Source of the DNA: Haliotis asinina
Lineage: Eukaryota; Mollusca; Gastropoda; Lepetellida; Haliotidae
Length of the DNA: 64,000 nucleotides
Direction of reading: 5' to 3'
NCBI RefSeq assembly: GCF_037392515.1
Contig: NC_090290.1
Coordinates: 20,349,753-20,413,752 of the forward strand
The translations under genes were made by a program, and so were the position numbers. Each line of letters opens with the position of its first letter. Positions within the stretch are counted from its first letter, which is position 1. Of this stretch, positions 1-12,500 are shown piece by piece. The notes beneath the pieces were generated by a model. The model was not told the DNA's origin, searched no databases, and saw only the letters and a program-made list of their open reading frames with translations.

Positions 1-596
1 TGTTTTTAACATTGACATGACACTCTGTGAAATCTAAACGCTAAACATAGCTGATGAAACCTTCTTGAAAAACCATGTCCACTTGACACTGATCCTGGTG
101 TTAACAACCAGATATTGCACACACAAAACTTCAGCTGATTGCTATCTACGTTTCCTTGTAAATAAGACCCAAGATATGAATGACACTTATGACGTGGTGG
201 ATGCAACTTTAGAGCACTGGGCGCAATGGTGATTTTCAACAGCTTCTGGCTCTTCAGTAATGACTGGATCGGAGAGAAAGAGGAGCGGTAAATAATCACA
301 ACCGAACCGAACCGAACAACTACAGAACTGCAGGGGCCCTTGTCTAGCATGTATAGATCGAGTAATCAAAAACATGGTTACCTAACATAACCAAATCACT
401 ACGCAGAGCCCTTAGTAATAGTGCCACTTGCTTTACAATTGTTTTATAACCGTGGTGTCGCCATAGATGGATATGATCTTCGTTATTATTCTGATGAAGC
501 GGACGAAGGGAGTAATCATTGTGTTCAATAGACAACTAGGCAGCGATCCCTCGAGCTCTTCTGAAATAGAAGGCGAGAAAATCAATTCTATCCAAG
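1..596. other. ELP2 upstream flank and 5' UTR
   Basis: No gene was recognised here. Short overlapping open frames lie on the minus strand of 6-615, but none resembles a known family or shows a believable exon structure. A short (AACCG)n-like run lies near 300-318. The last part must hold the ELP2 promoter and 5' UTR, because the start codon lies at 597 in a favourable context (AAGATGG). No TATA box stands out. Confidence 0.5.
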
Positions 597-3500
597 ATGG
601 CGACGATAAACACATGTTATATCAGCTGCGGATGCAATCGTACACCTCAAAGTGCTGATTGGGGACGAAATAACTTGATTTGCTACGGGTCGTGTAGGGC
701 TGTGGCTATCTATCGACCAGAGGTAATGATCTGATGTATACATCAAACTGGAACATTTACACAGTTCATAATCTGAGTTGAACCGATGCGTTCAGAATCA
801 CTACTTTGACAACTGCAGACACGTAGGTTGACAAAATGTAAACAATAGGTACAGAGTAAAGGTTTCTGTCAAAATGTACCAGATTGTTTGAAGTATGTCA
901 TGTTTACTCGGCCACACGTTCCTGACTGTTATATATCGCCGTGGTTCGCAGCTCTTTATTGCGTCGATAGTTTAAAAGATTGCATCACAATACTGACCAT
1001 TTAACCGATTTATTTCAGGTGTGGTAATTTGGCAGGTTAGGTTAGGAAAGGGCAAAAACATAAAAAAACATAAAGGAAGAAATAGATAAATAAATAAATA
1101 AATGAGAGATTCAAGGGAGTTTGGGGTGAAATTAGAGAATCATCCAATAAATCCACATAAATCATATTAAATGATGATGGGAGTATAAGTCTATAGCTGA
1201 GGAAAGATAACAATATAATATTTAAGAAGGAAGTTATTATCCTCGTTATGTTTAGGGCATATGTTCCGATAAGTCTCCACTATACCCTGGAAGCATCTAC
1301 GGCTCAGCCTGATAAATGTATTACTTTCTAAGTATGTAAGCTGAGTGCTTATGGGTTTTGCTTGTCTTACTGAAAAATTGGTGGTACCCCACTTCGGTGC
1401 CCAATGTAATGAATTCGTTTTATGTGCCCAGATGTGTCATCAGGACATCACATAGCAAAGGGATTGTTAATTTCTGCTATAGATTTAATAATTTGCTGGA
1501 GTTGAGTCATGCAGTATTATCATGATGACATTTACAACTGTTTTTTACCCAGGGCTGGTCAACAAAACCTGCAAGTGTCATCTGCACTCTCACTGGTCAC
1601 CAGGACAGAGTCAACTGTGTTCAGTGGATACGGAATCCAGATAACAGTAAGTTGTGTGGCACCTGTGAGGCCAAAGTAGAAATGATTACAGTGTATTAGG
1701 AATCATTTTTGCTGTCAATTCCCATATACTCGGGGTGAAGTATCTGCTTTATGAGAAGGCCTCAGTAAAAGTTTCATTTCTTAAATGAGTGTGAATATTA
1801 TTCCGATCTACGGTATGATCTTCTTTCTAAGGACTGCTTTTCCAACATTTATTTCACCTCAGGGAATCAATTTAAAATCATTATGCAAAGTGGTAGCTTA
1901 GCTATGCCCTAAGCAATAGTTGTTACTGCTATGTATAAAAGGAGAATGTTTCAGCTTGCATTGTAAATAGTGCAGTTTTGAATTTTGTCACTGATATATT
2001 TTTTTGTGTGTGTGTGTTGGGGGGTTGTCTACCACTTGCAGACATTTTCACTATGTTTGTCATAAGAGGCGACAATGGATCAAGAGGTTGACACGTGGCA
2101 CAGATCGATGCTCATGCTGTTGATCATTGGATTGTTGGGTCGAGACTAGATTATTTGCAGATTCTTTCCCAGATTGCAGTGATAAACATATTTCACTCAT
2201 TCACTTTTTTTATATATGACTCACTCACTCACTCACTCTATTCCTGTATCTCTTCATGCAACAGGCAATGAGGATGAGTTAGTGTCTGGATCTGTGGACA
2301 AGACGGCCCGAGTATGGAGACAGGAAAGAGATGAGGTGAGCAGCAGGCTTGTTTGTTCCGTTTCCTAACAGAACTAATTTAGATTAACATTAGCACTAAC
2401 AATGTACCACCAATGTGGTGCTGTCAATAAATAATCAAGTCTGCAATGATCAAGATATCATTTCTACAAGTAGCATTTTTCTCCATCATGGTCCAAAGGC
2501 ATCCTATTTCTATCATGTCCTTTAGAAACAACATCAACCAAACATGATATAGATCATGATAAACAGTTAGATTATTTTTGTTTGCTTTAAAAAGACGGTT
2601 AAAATTCATGAACTTAGCGTGTTACAACTAGTAGTAGTGGAGAAATCTATTGGTTGAGGCATTTGCTCATCACATCAAAGATCGAGGTTCGATTCCAAAA
2701 GTCTGAAGCCCATTTTTGATGTCCCCTGTCATGGTATTGCTTGAATATTGCTAAAAGTGGAGTAAAACTAATCACACTCATTTGAATCAAATTTCAGATG
2801 ATTATGTGTTATGTTTTTTGTGGTCTTGGCTAAAATATGTTCTCATCCAGCCACACTAAAAACTCCCTTGACTAAACAAGATTAAAAGGCGAATTGTAGT
2901 ACAACATATTTCACTTTCATGATTCAGTTTCATGAATGTGTTCTCTTATCAAGATTCTTTCCTTGGTAGACTTGGAAACATTAACACTTACATTACCAGC
3001 AGACCAGGATAATGATGATTACCTCCCCTTAGACCACCAAAGACACGCAATGAAAACTGTTTGGTTACCTGTCAGTCTAAGTAAACTTATCCTCAGTACT
3101 TTCCGTTACACTCCACTACACCTTATGGGAGGTAGCGTCAGGTAACCTTTGACATTGACCAATAGGAACACAGCTTACCAAATCGCAAAAGCGGACATTC
3201 GCACATACCTTTTGCACTTTATATTTCGAAAAGGTTCGTACCCGAATGATTCCGAATGTTATTTAGCGTATGCTTGTTTCTGGGTGATGCACATGGTGTA
3301 CGTACAACCATGAATGACAACGGTGAGTATACAGTCGCTGAAAATGGTGGTTTTGGCAATATTCAAGGATGTCATCTTGCGGAAATATTAGCTAATGGTA
3401 ACTATGTCAACAGAAACCCCAAAGCATATATACTGCAGGTCAAGTAATTGTGTAACTATGCAGATTTTTGTTTGTGGAGAGATCTGTGTCAGTGACCTGA

Positions 3501-6500
3501 ATATTTTGAAAGTCCCTCCGATCCCTAAATAGTAGCAATAGTCTGATTGGTTAAATCTGTTTAGCCTCGCATTTGATTGGACGGTCATTGGTCGCTCAAA
3601 GGTTACCTGACACAACCTTCTACTAGACTCAGTGGTGGAGTGTAACGAAATACACTGAGACTAAGTTTACTTAGACTGGGTTCTGTGTTTCCAGTTCAGC
3701 TTAACCGCCACCTTAAAGGGACATACAGGGACAGTAAACGCTTTGGCAACGGTGAAGGTGTGTCCCAAAGACTGTGACAACAGTTCTGCAGCTGTATACA
3801 TAGCAACAGCGTCAACAGACTCAACTGTCAGAATCTGGAGACGAGAGCCAGGAAAAGGTACTCCTAAGTTGATCTGCTGCTTTTAGTTTTACCTAATTTT
3901 AAAATTCTGGTCTATCACTTTTCATCATCTATCCTGTATGATGCCTTGCAGCATTGTGCTGAGACATGCCATCTTATCCTAACTGATGATCATTGTCAAT
4001 GATGTTATTGATCACTTGATTATTTAGACTAATAGTAGTAATGATTGTGATAATAATTCACTTATATAGCGGTTAGTATCCATCTGCTCACGGGACACTG
4101 TAATCAGAATCTGAATATTATTATTAGCTGCCTGTGAGGTGGTGGAAGGTTGGTAGTCACCTGACTTATCCCACAGGGTACCCATTTCCTGCTGTGTACG
4201 CAGAGGCAATTTTGAACAAACTCATTTGTCTAAGATGGGACCACTTGTATTACATTTCCTTCATTGTGAGGCAGGACTGAAGCGCTAGGAACTGTCAGGA
4301 GCTGCCAAACACACTCACCCGCCCAAGGACTCTCCATGCTCGACATTGTTTGACTACCACCATATGTCCCTTAGACATGTCAAAAAGCTTCTAGTTTGGT
4401 TATGTGTGGAAATTATGAAGCTGGTTGTTAGATACTTTTAAATGTTAAATATGGAAACCTCAACTGTTTCTTGGTTCTCAACAGATTTTGAAGAAGTCCA
4501 AGTGTTGACGTTTGGGACAGGTTTTGTTCTGACTGCAGCATTCTCTCTCATCCCAGACACTATGGGTAAGTGAGCGACAGATGTGTGTAATGTAAGGCCA
4601 TAAGCGCTTGACTCTGATATATGTATAAGTAGGACCTAAATATATAAGATATAGAAAGGTGTGATAGTAAGTCGAAACAAAATGGCTCACCTTGGTTCGT
4701 TTTCGGACACTTGCTTCTGTCGCTTTGACTGTTGAAAAAGATGAACAATTTATACTCTGCTGACCTCTGTAAAGTGCCTTGCGTATCAATAACCTGCTGA
4801 TTTTATTGCCATTTAAAACTTTCAAAATGTTTTGCATCCATTCTCACAGGAAGTCAGGGAATATGCCCTGAAGTAAACAAATCTCAGGCTACAGGCCCGC
4901 ACCAAATAGTAGAGAGTCTCTGATTGGATAATATAGTTGCACATTAAAAGAGGTGGGAAGAAGAGAGGATGCTATCCAATCAGAGACTTGATCATCTCAG
5001 TACCCAGACCCATTATGATCATGTGACTATACATTAAACAATGTAATATGTTATTCTTTTAGGATTGAAATGTTGTAATTTTTTACAATTTAGACATAAT
5101 TACAGTCATTTGTTCTGAATATAATGCATAGATAAGACACTGCAATTATCGAAGAATATATTGCCATTTCTTACAGTTTTGATTTCAGTTAGTAATATAA
5201 GAATTATCCCATTAGGGTAGGGTAACTGGGGTAGGGTACCAGGGTAGAAAATTTGAACCTGTCCTAGCCCTATTGTATATCAAATCCAAAAGTGAACTAT
5301 TGATTGCTATTAGTGTTAAGAATCTGATGGGTGTACATGTCACTGAGTCCTATTACCAGGCAGTCCTGTTATCAATGCTCATGAAGCGTGCTGATCATTT
5401 TCATATAATGGAGGATGGGATAGGTTCAGTAGCTATCAAGATCAATGTCAAGGACTCTGGTACCAGTGAAGGCACCATCTTGACTCGTTAAGAACACATC
5501 AGCACAATAGATCATACTGATGTTATTGATTTCTTAAGAAATGGGTAAAATATCTGTTGAAATCACACTTCTGTGATAAATACATAAATCTGGTGAAAAC
5601 ATTAATCAGATTTATAATGAACACTCACACAGTCACTGTAATTACATGATTAAGTTGTGCATAATCTTTTGAATTTGTGACCCATGAAGGTCCAGGGTGG
5701 AATAGGCCTCTAGCAACCCATCTTTGCATAATCTGTTGGATTTGTGACCCATGAAGGTCCAGGATAGAATAGGCCTACAGTAACCCATGCTTGCCATAAA
5801 AGGTGTTTATGCTTGTTGAAAGAGGCGGGCAGTCAGGCTCGCTGACTTGGTTGACATGTTTTTGGATCCCAGTTGTGCAGATCTATGCTCATGCTGTTGA
5901 TCACTGGATTGTCTGGTCCAGACTCCCTGGGGATCATACAGCCATGCTGCCTGTTAGGCGCAATGAACCAAACACTCACATTACCAACACATCTCATGGC
6001 TATCCATTTTACAGGTGTGTGAAATGAGACAATGTAGATCTAAGTATCTTGTATATGGATGCTATGCAAATGTGCCCACATCAAGCCCCGAAACTAGGTT
6101 ACCCCAGAGAAACAAAACTGGGTCGTCAACATGATCGGCAGATACTTTACCTCTCCATTGTTGCACTACTGTCACTGAATGGTTTATGTTAAACAATGTT
6201 TGAAATGATACATGAAAAGTTAAAAGTTGTTGTCATATTCTTCATGCTAAATGTTAAAGATTTGGTGAATCCCTGATTCAAATATCAGAGGAGAAAGCAT
6301 CTTTGATCTCTGCATCTCTTTAATTTCAAACACGAAAAATCCCCTGATTGTTATGATTCACTTGTAGTATTCGATTCCAGTTCCAGTACTGGCATGTGGT
6401 GCCGATGACTCCAAGATCCACCTTTATGTGTTGCAGGAAGGACAGGTATGTGTCATTATAATAATAACAACATGTGTACAACTATTGCACTTACATCAGC

Positions 6501-9500
6501 ACCTGTGTGCTCAAAGTGCTAACATTTGGCCCCAGTCTTGGATCAGTGTGCACTACAACTCAACCTAACAGGTACTGACCATCCCACTGGGTACCCATTC
6601 ACTGCTGTTTAGACAGTGGCAAACAAGTTTAACAAATGTGGGACCATACATTGTTCATGGACTTCCATATGGAGAAGGACTCGCATTCTTGAAACTCTCA
6701 TGAGTCAAGCCGCTAAAATGGTCACCCATCCAAGGACTCTTTTCAGCCAAGATTTCTTGACTTCAACTGATCTGTGACCTGTGACCACACACCACCTTGG
6801 GTCAAATCATATCTAGTCCAGGGAAGAAGTGATGTTCAGTACATTCAATACCCAGCTTGCTCAAAGCTCATTCTGACATGGTGTCCCCTGATAGGTGGGG
6901 TCAGACTGATACTGGACAACTATGACACAAAAAAAGTTCAATTAACATGTCAAAAACATAACATGATAGACCTTGTATATCAAACAAACTCGCACAAAAT
7001 GATGCAACAAATGCAAAGCCAATTATGAATAAACGGTAACAGTAGTGCTTGTAGAATCATTAAGTGCAGCTACTTCACTAGCATTAGCTTCAAATGTGGC
7101 AGAATTACTTTGCCAGATTTCCATAAAATTGTGTAACATCTACCCATGAAGATCCGGTTTTAGAATTGATCTTCAGTAACCCACGCTTGTCACAGGAGGC
7201 AACCAATGGGATCAGCTGGTCATACTGTTGATCAGAACATTGCATGGAACAGACTGGAATATTTACGGACCACTGCCAGATAGCCGAAATATTGCTAAGT
7301 GCAGCATAAAACTAAACTGACTCACTCATTGTGTACCATCTATTTGATCACTTAAGTCAACTTTGCTAACCTAGAGATCATTTATGTACGACCTAATGTG
7401 TTGGGTGAGTGAGTGAGTTTGGTTTTATGCCGCTTTTGGCAATATTCCAGCAACATGACAGTGAGGGATGTCAGAAATGGACTTCACACATTGTACCCAT
7501 ATGAGGAATCGAACTCGGGTCTTCGGCATGACGAGCGAACACTATAACCACAAGGCCACCCTACCAACCCTGTTAGTAAAAGAAATGAAAGAAGCATCTT
7601 GACCAGTATATAACCAGTGATCAGCTTGAGATTTGTCCACAGTTTGTAAAGAAGAGAGTACTGACTGGCCACGAGGACTGGGTGAGGGGGATGGAGTTTG
7701 CTGTGGAGGGTGAGTAGCTGCTGATGCTGAACCAAACAACTGGTACATTGTCTTCGTTGTGAGAGGGATGTGTCCCTCATCTAGATGACAAACTCATCTG
7801 TGTACATATCATACATTGTTCTGTGGAGATTATGTATTCATCTGGTTAAATGATGATATGGTCTGTGGGCATTATCCATTGTCTTCTGCAAGCATCCTAG
7901 TACTCTAATAGTTCTGGTCAAAAATTAATTACAGCATGTCACCGTTTAACCATTTAAATAGTTTTGGTAATTAGCAGACTTATTTTCACATATTTAACTT
8001 GTTTTATGTCATAAATAACCCTTGAAACTCCTTATGTTAACTGAAAACGTATGAGCATCTAATGATCAATGGCTAGAATTGGTTTTCAACAACTCATGCT
8101 TTTTGTAAGAGGCGACAAATAGGACAGTTGGTCAGACTTGCTGACTTGGTTGACACATGTCATGATATATGCAAACTGCAGACATCAATGCTCATGGTAT
8201 TGATTACTGAACTGTCTTGTCCTGACTTGATTATTTACAAATCACCTATAGCGGGAATATTGCTGAATGTGGTGTTCAACAACAAACAAACAAATGAACA
8301 TATAAACAAACACGCAAAACCTGTCCTTTTGCAGATGACGGAGACCTGCTGCTGGCTAGCTGTTCCCAGGATCACTTTATCCGCATCTGGAGACTGGCCC
8401 ACCGAGACAGCAACACAGGGACGACCTCCTCCATCAGCAGCCTCACTGTGGACGAGGACATCAAGATGAGGGAGAACACGTTCGCTTTTCTCCACAACAG
8501 TGAGTCCCTGTCTCACTACAATAGTCATGTCACTATTCATGGACTATCAATAAGTAACCTGGTAACCTGAGTAGAAAAAGGTAAAATCTCTGTAACCCAA
8601 TTAATTCTGAGTTGCATGTGTAGAGATGCGAAAATATCAAATTTCTTTGTACCAGCACAAGATGACTTTTGTTGGTATCCTGGCTTGCACCTGGGAATAA
8701 AACAAGGACTAGTCAGGTCAGAGTTCATATACATTTTGCTTGAAATTTGAAAAGATTATGCACAAAGAACCAAACAATTTTAGAAGATTTAGTGTCAATA
8801 AATAACTATTTTCTGTCTCTAAAAACATAGCCACCATACAGCTGAAATATTGCTGAGTGTGGCATAAAACGAAACTTGCTCAAATATGTACACATATTTT
8901 TCTAGGTGTTAAGCCATCTTGATGTAGTTATTTTGTGAAATGAACCAAGTCAGCACTTTGCAGATGTTGAAAGATTTTTAGCTGTGAGTCTGGAGTCGGT
9001 TTTGAGTGGCCATGAAAACTGGATCTACACAGTCAAATGGCAGCCGCAAGAGATGAAAGGTACATATCTGAGCAGGGAAATTGTTTGTTGATAGTTGGAC
9101 AAGGTAGCCACTCCATTTGTAATACAACTCTTTGTTCACAAGACTGACATAGTGAGTACATTCCAGCAGGTCCAGGGTGGGAAACACAGATATGGACCAA
9201 AATTCAGAGTTGGTATGATGTTTTGATAGTGATCAGCATTTCATTGAGTATTTATGTTCATTAGTTTTTGAGTAAGATTGCAGTTCATCAGTCCACTTTT
9301 GAGCAAAATGGACTAGAATATAACTGTGCAGATATATGCAAGCTTTTGATTTATAGAGAGGGGAGATCTGTAGACAATGAAACTCATTTGATCCAGTGAC
9401 TTGAATTTGAAACGTCTGTTGCTAGACAACCGGTGGCATCAGCCAATGACTGTTCTGTCAGCGTCAATGGACAAGACAATGATTGTGTGGCAGTTTGATG

Positions 9501-12500
9501 TGGCAGCCGGAGTGTGGCTTGAAAAGGTCAGTTCTGTGTCGTTGGACATCGTATAAGATTAAACATTGATCAAGCTGTGAGAGACAATAGGTTGACCACA
9601 GTTAAAAGACATCATAAGTAAAAATGATTATAACAGGCAAGATTGATTATCAAGATAAACTAAAGTGATCATTTTAAAATTATGTTTGATTTAAAATTTA
9701 GTCTGTGGTCATTTATCAATGTGGAGATATGGTCGGGAGAGGTCTTCAGATCTGTACACCGGTAGCGTATATGATGAAAGCATAAGTCAGTTGCAAACTG
9801 TGATGCTGTGCTGCTGACTGAACGGATGATCGTGTTGTTGTAGGTCAGAGTTGGGGAAGTGGGTGGCAACAGTCTGGGTTTCTATGGAGGACTGACGAGC
9901 CCTGATGGTCAATCCATCCTAGCCCATGGCTATCATGGAGCTTTCCACCAGTGGTCCTTCGAACAGGTAAGAAAGGCAGCAGCAGGCCCTGATGGCCAAC
10001 TGGCAAAGTAAAGTATTGCAAACACTGTGCAGTTGTACAGTTAATTAAATTGTGTGCAGTGGTGCTTGTTGAGTTCCACTGAGTTTCTAATTGTTCATAC
10101 GCTTCAGTCAACCTTGACATGGGAGCCGACCGTGACAGGTGGTGGTCATTTTGCCAGCGTGCAGGATGTAGACTGGGATCAAGAGGGAGGAGAGTTCCTG
10201 GTTAGTGTGAGTGAAGACCAGACAACGAGACTCCATGCCCCATGGGTGTCGCCAGGTCGAGAGGTAGGTAGTAGGCCTGCTGTTTTGGATGGCATTATAC
10301 GCTTATGTTGTTGATCACTGAATTGTCTTGTCCAGACTCATTTATGTACGGATAACTGCTATTAGCTGGTATATTACTGAGTGTGGTGTTGAACGCCAGA
10401 GTAACCAGATATTTTATTTGTTTACTTTCTAAGTCACTCAGAAACATTCAACATGAACAAGATACTAAACTTCTTGAAATCCAGACATTATTTTACATCA
10501 TGAAAGAAAAAGTTCAGTGCTTGTTTCATCTGGAAAATCCTCGTTATTGATGCATATCACACATTGGTAAACAATTTGTAGTTTCATGTTGTTGTTTTTG
10601 TTTTCACTATAATACTTAAGTAACTCTACATTCAATTTCAGACATGTTGGTATGAGCTAGCACGACCTCAAATCCATGGTTACGACCTACAGTGTCTCAG
10701 CATGATTAGTCGGTACCAGTTCGTTTCTGGTGCTGATGAAAAGGTTGCCCGAGTATTCCATGCACCGCGCAACTTTATCAACAACTTCTGTCAGATCTGT
10801 GGTGTTCCTCTTGACTCTGAGCTGAAGAAGAAGGTAAGGACAGGGTTAAAATATGTGGTAGTCATGATAAAACAGGTTTCCAGGACTGTTTTTTTGGTAA
10901 ATCAATATAAATGTTTATTTGTTGGTCTTTCACGGAGATTAATAAAATGTAATACACATATCTGGAGCATCATGTCCTTTTGGAGGGATTCATAAATAAA
11001 TGTGAACTAGACCGTAGGAAGGGTAATCTGAAATATTGCAAGCCTTAGGGGAGTGTTGTTATGCTCTGTACATTGGAATGGGAAATTTATGTGAAAACAC
11101 TGAAGCTGTCAGTGTCAGTGGAGATTTACAGGATTCGTACAATATTGTAAAAGCCTGGAATTTGGGAACTTAGCCATTAAAAGCCTGGAAAATCTATTTT
11201 TGCCTTTAAGAAGCCTGGAAAAGACTTAAAAGTGTTATAAAAGCCATGAATTTCAAGTTAAAGCTTGATAAAGTGAAGATTGTGTCTGCTAAGGAACATT
11301 AAAGTGTGGGTGTGTGTGTGGGTATTTGTAATATAGATTTGCTTACAACTGTTTTTACAAGTTTGTTTTAAAAGCATGAAGATATTTTCCTAATATCATT
11401 TTTGTTGGTGTTCGTGGTGTTTGGATGGCTACAGACAGAGTTAGGTCAATGTCTTATATAATTTTATTAGGTTTACCAACATAATTGCTTCTCATCCTGG
11501 CCTTAATTTTTCCTGAAAAAGCCTTGAAAGCCCTCACATTTTGGTCTTGAAATTCTGTACGAACCCTTTGTCTGAGTTAGAATTCATCTTCAGTGACCTA
11601 TGCTTGTCTTGAGAGGTGACTAGTGGGATCTGGGCCCGATTTCTCGAAATAAACATAAGTTTTGACTCAAGTCTCAAACTGAGTTTCACTATTTCAAACA
11701 GCTGAATTTTTAACTCAGCTGCATTTTTGAAATATAGAAGCCCAAACAACTTAGTAATCTAGCCACCAAACTCAACCTGTCTCCTGTAGTGTGAGTTTCA
11801 TGCCCATTTCAGTTCATGCTGTGAAATGTGTTTTCTCAAATTTGAGTAAAAACTCAGACTTAAGTTTGTTTCGAGAGAACGGGGCCAGGTGGCCCGGCTT
11901 GTTGACACATCTCATCTTATCCCAACTGATAAATCTGTACTCTTAATATTGATCACTAAATTGTGTGGTCCAGACTTGATTATTTACCGACTGCCTCCAC
12001 ATAGCTGGAGTATTGCTGAGTGCAACATTAAACAAGAAACTAACCACTATCTGAAGCAAACTCGATCACCAATCACCCACCTGCTAATCCAATATCAGTT
12101 TCCAGCCCTTTAGTCTGTGTGCTCACACTCGATTTTCCAGCCTGTGTCCTCTCTGCCTGAGGGAGCAAGTGTGCCTGCCCTAGGGCTGTCCAACAAGGCA
12201 ATATTCCAGGGAGACGACAGTCTGAAGACGGACAGAGAACTACAGCCACATCCTAATGAGCAGTACCCTGATGTGTACTTTACACCTGTATCACTCACAG
12301 GTAATATCTCACCTGAATCACTCACAGGTAATATCTCACCTGAATCACTCACAGGTACTATCACACCTGTATCACTCAAGGTAATATCTCACCTGTGTCT
12401 CTCACAGGTACCATCTCATCTGTATCACTCACAGGTAATATCACACCTGTATCACTCAAGGTAATATCTCACCTGTGTCTCTCACAGGTACCATCTCACC

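Noticed and set aside
8235-8540. 101-codon frame on the minus strand
   Set aside because: It is antisense to ELP2 exon 8 and a SINE.
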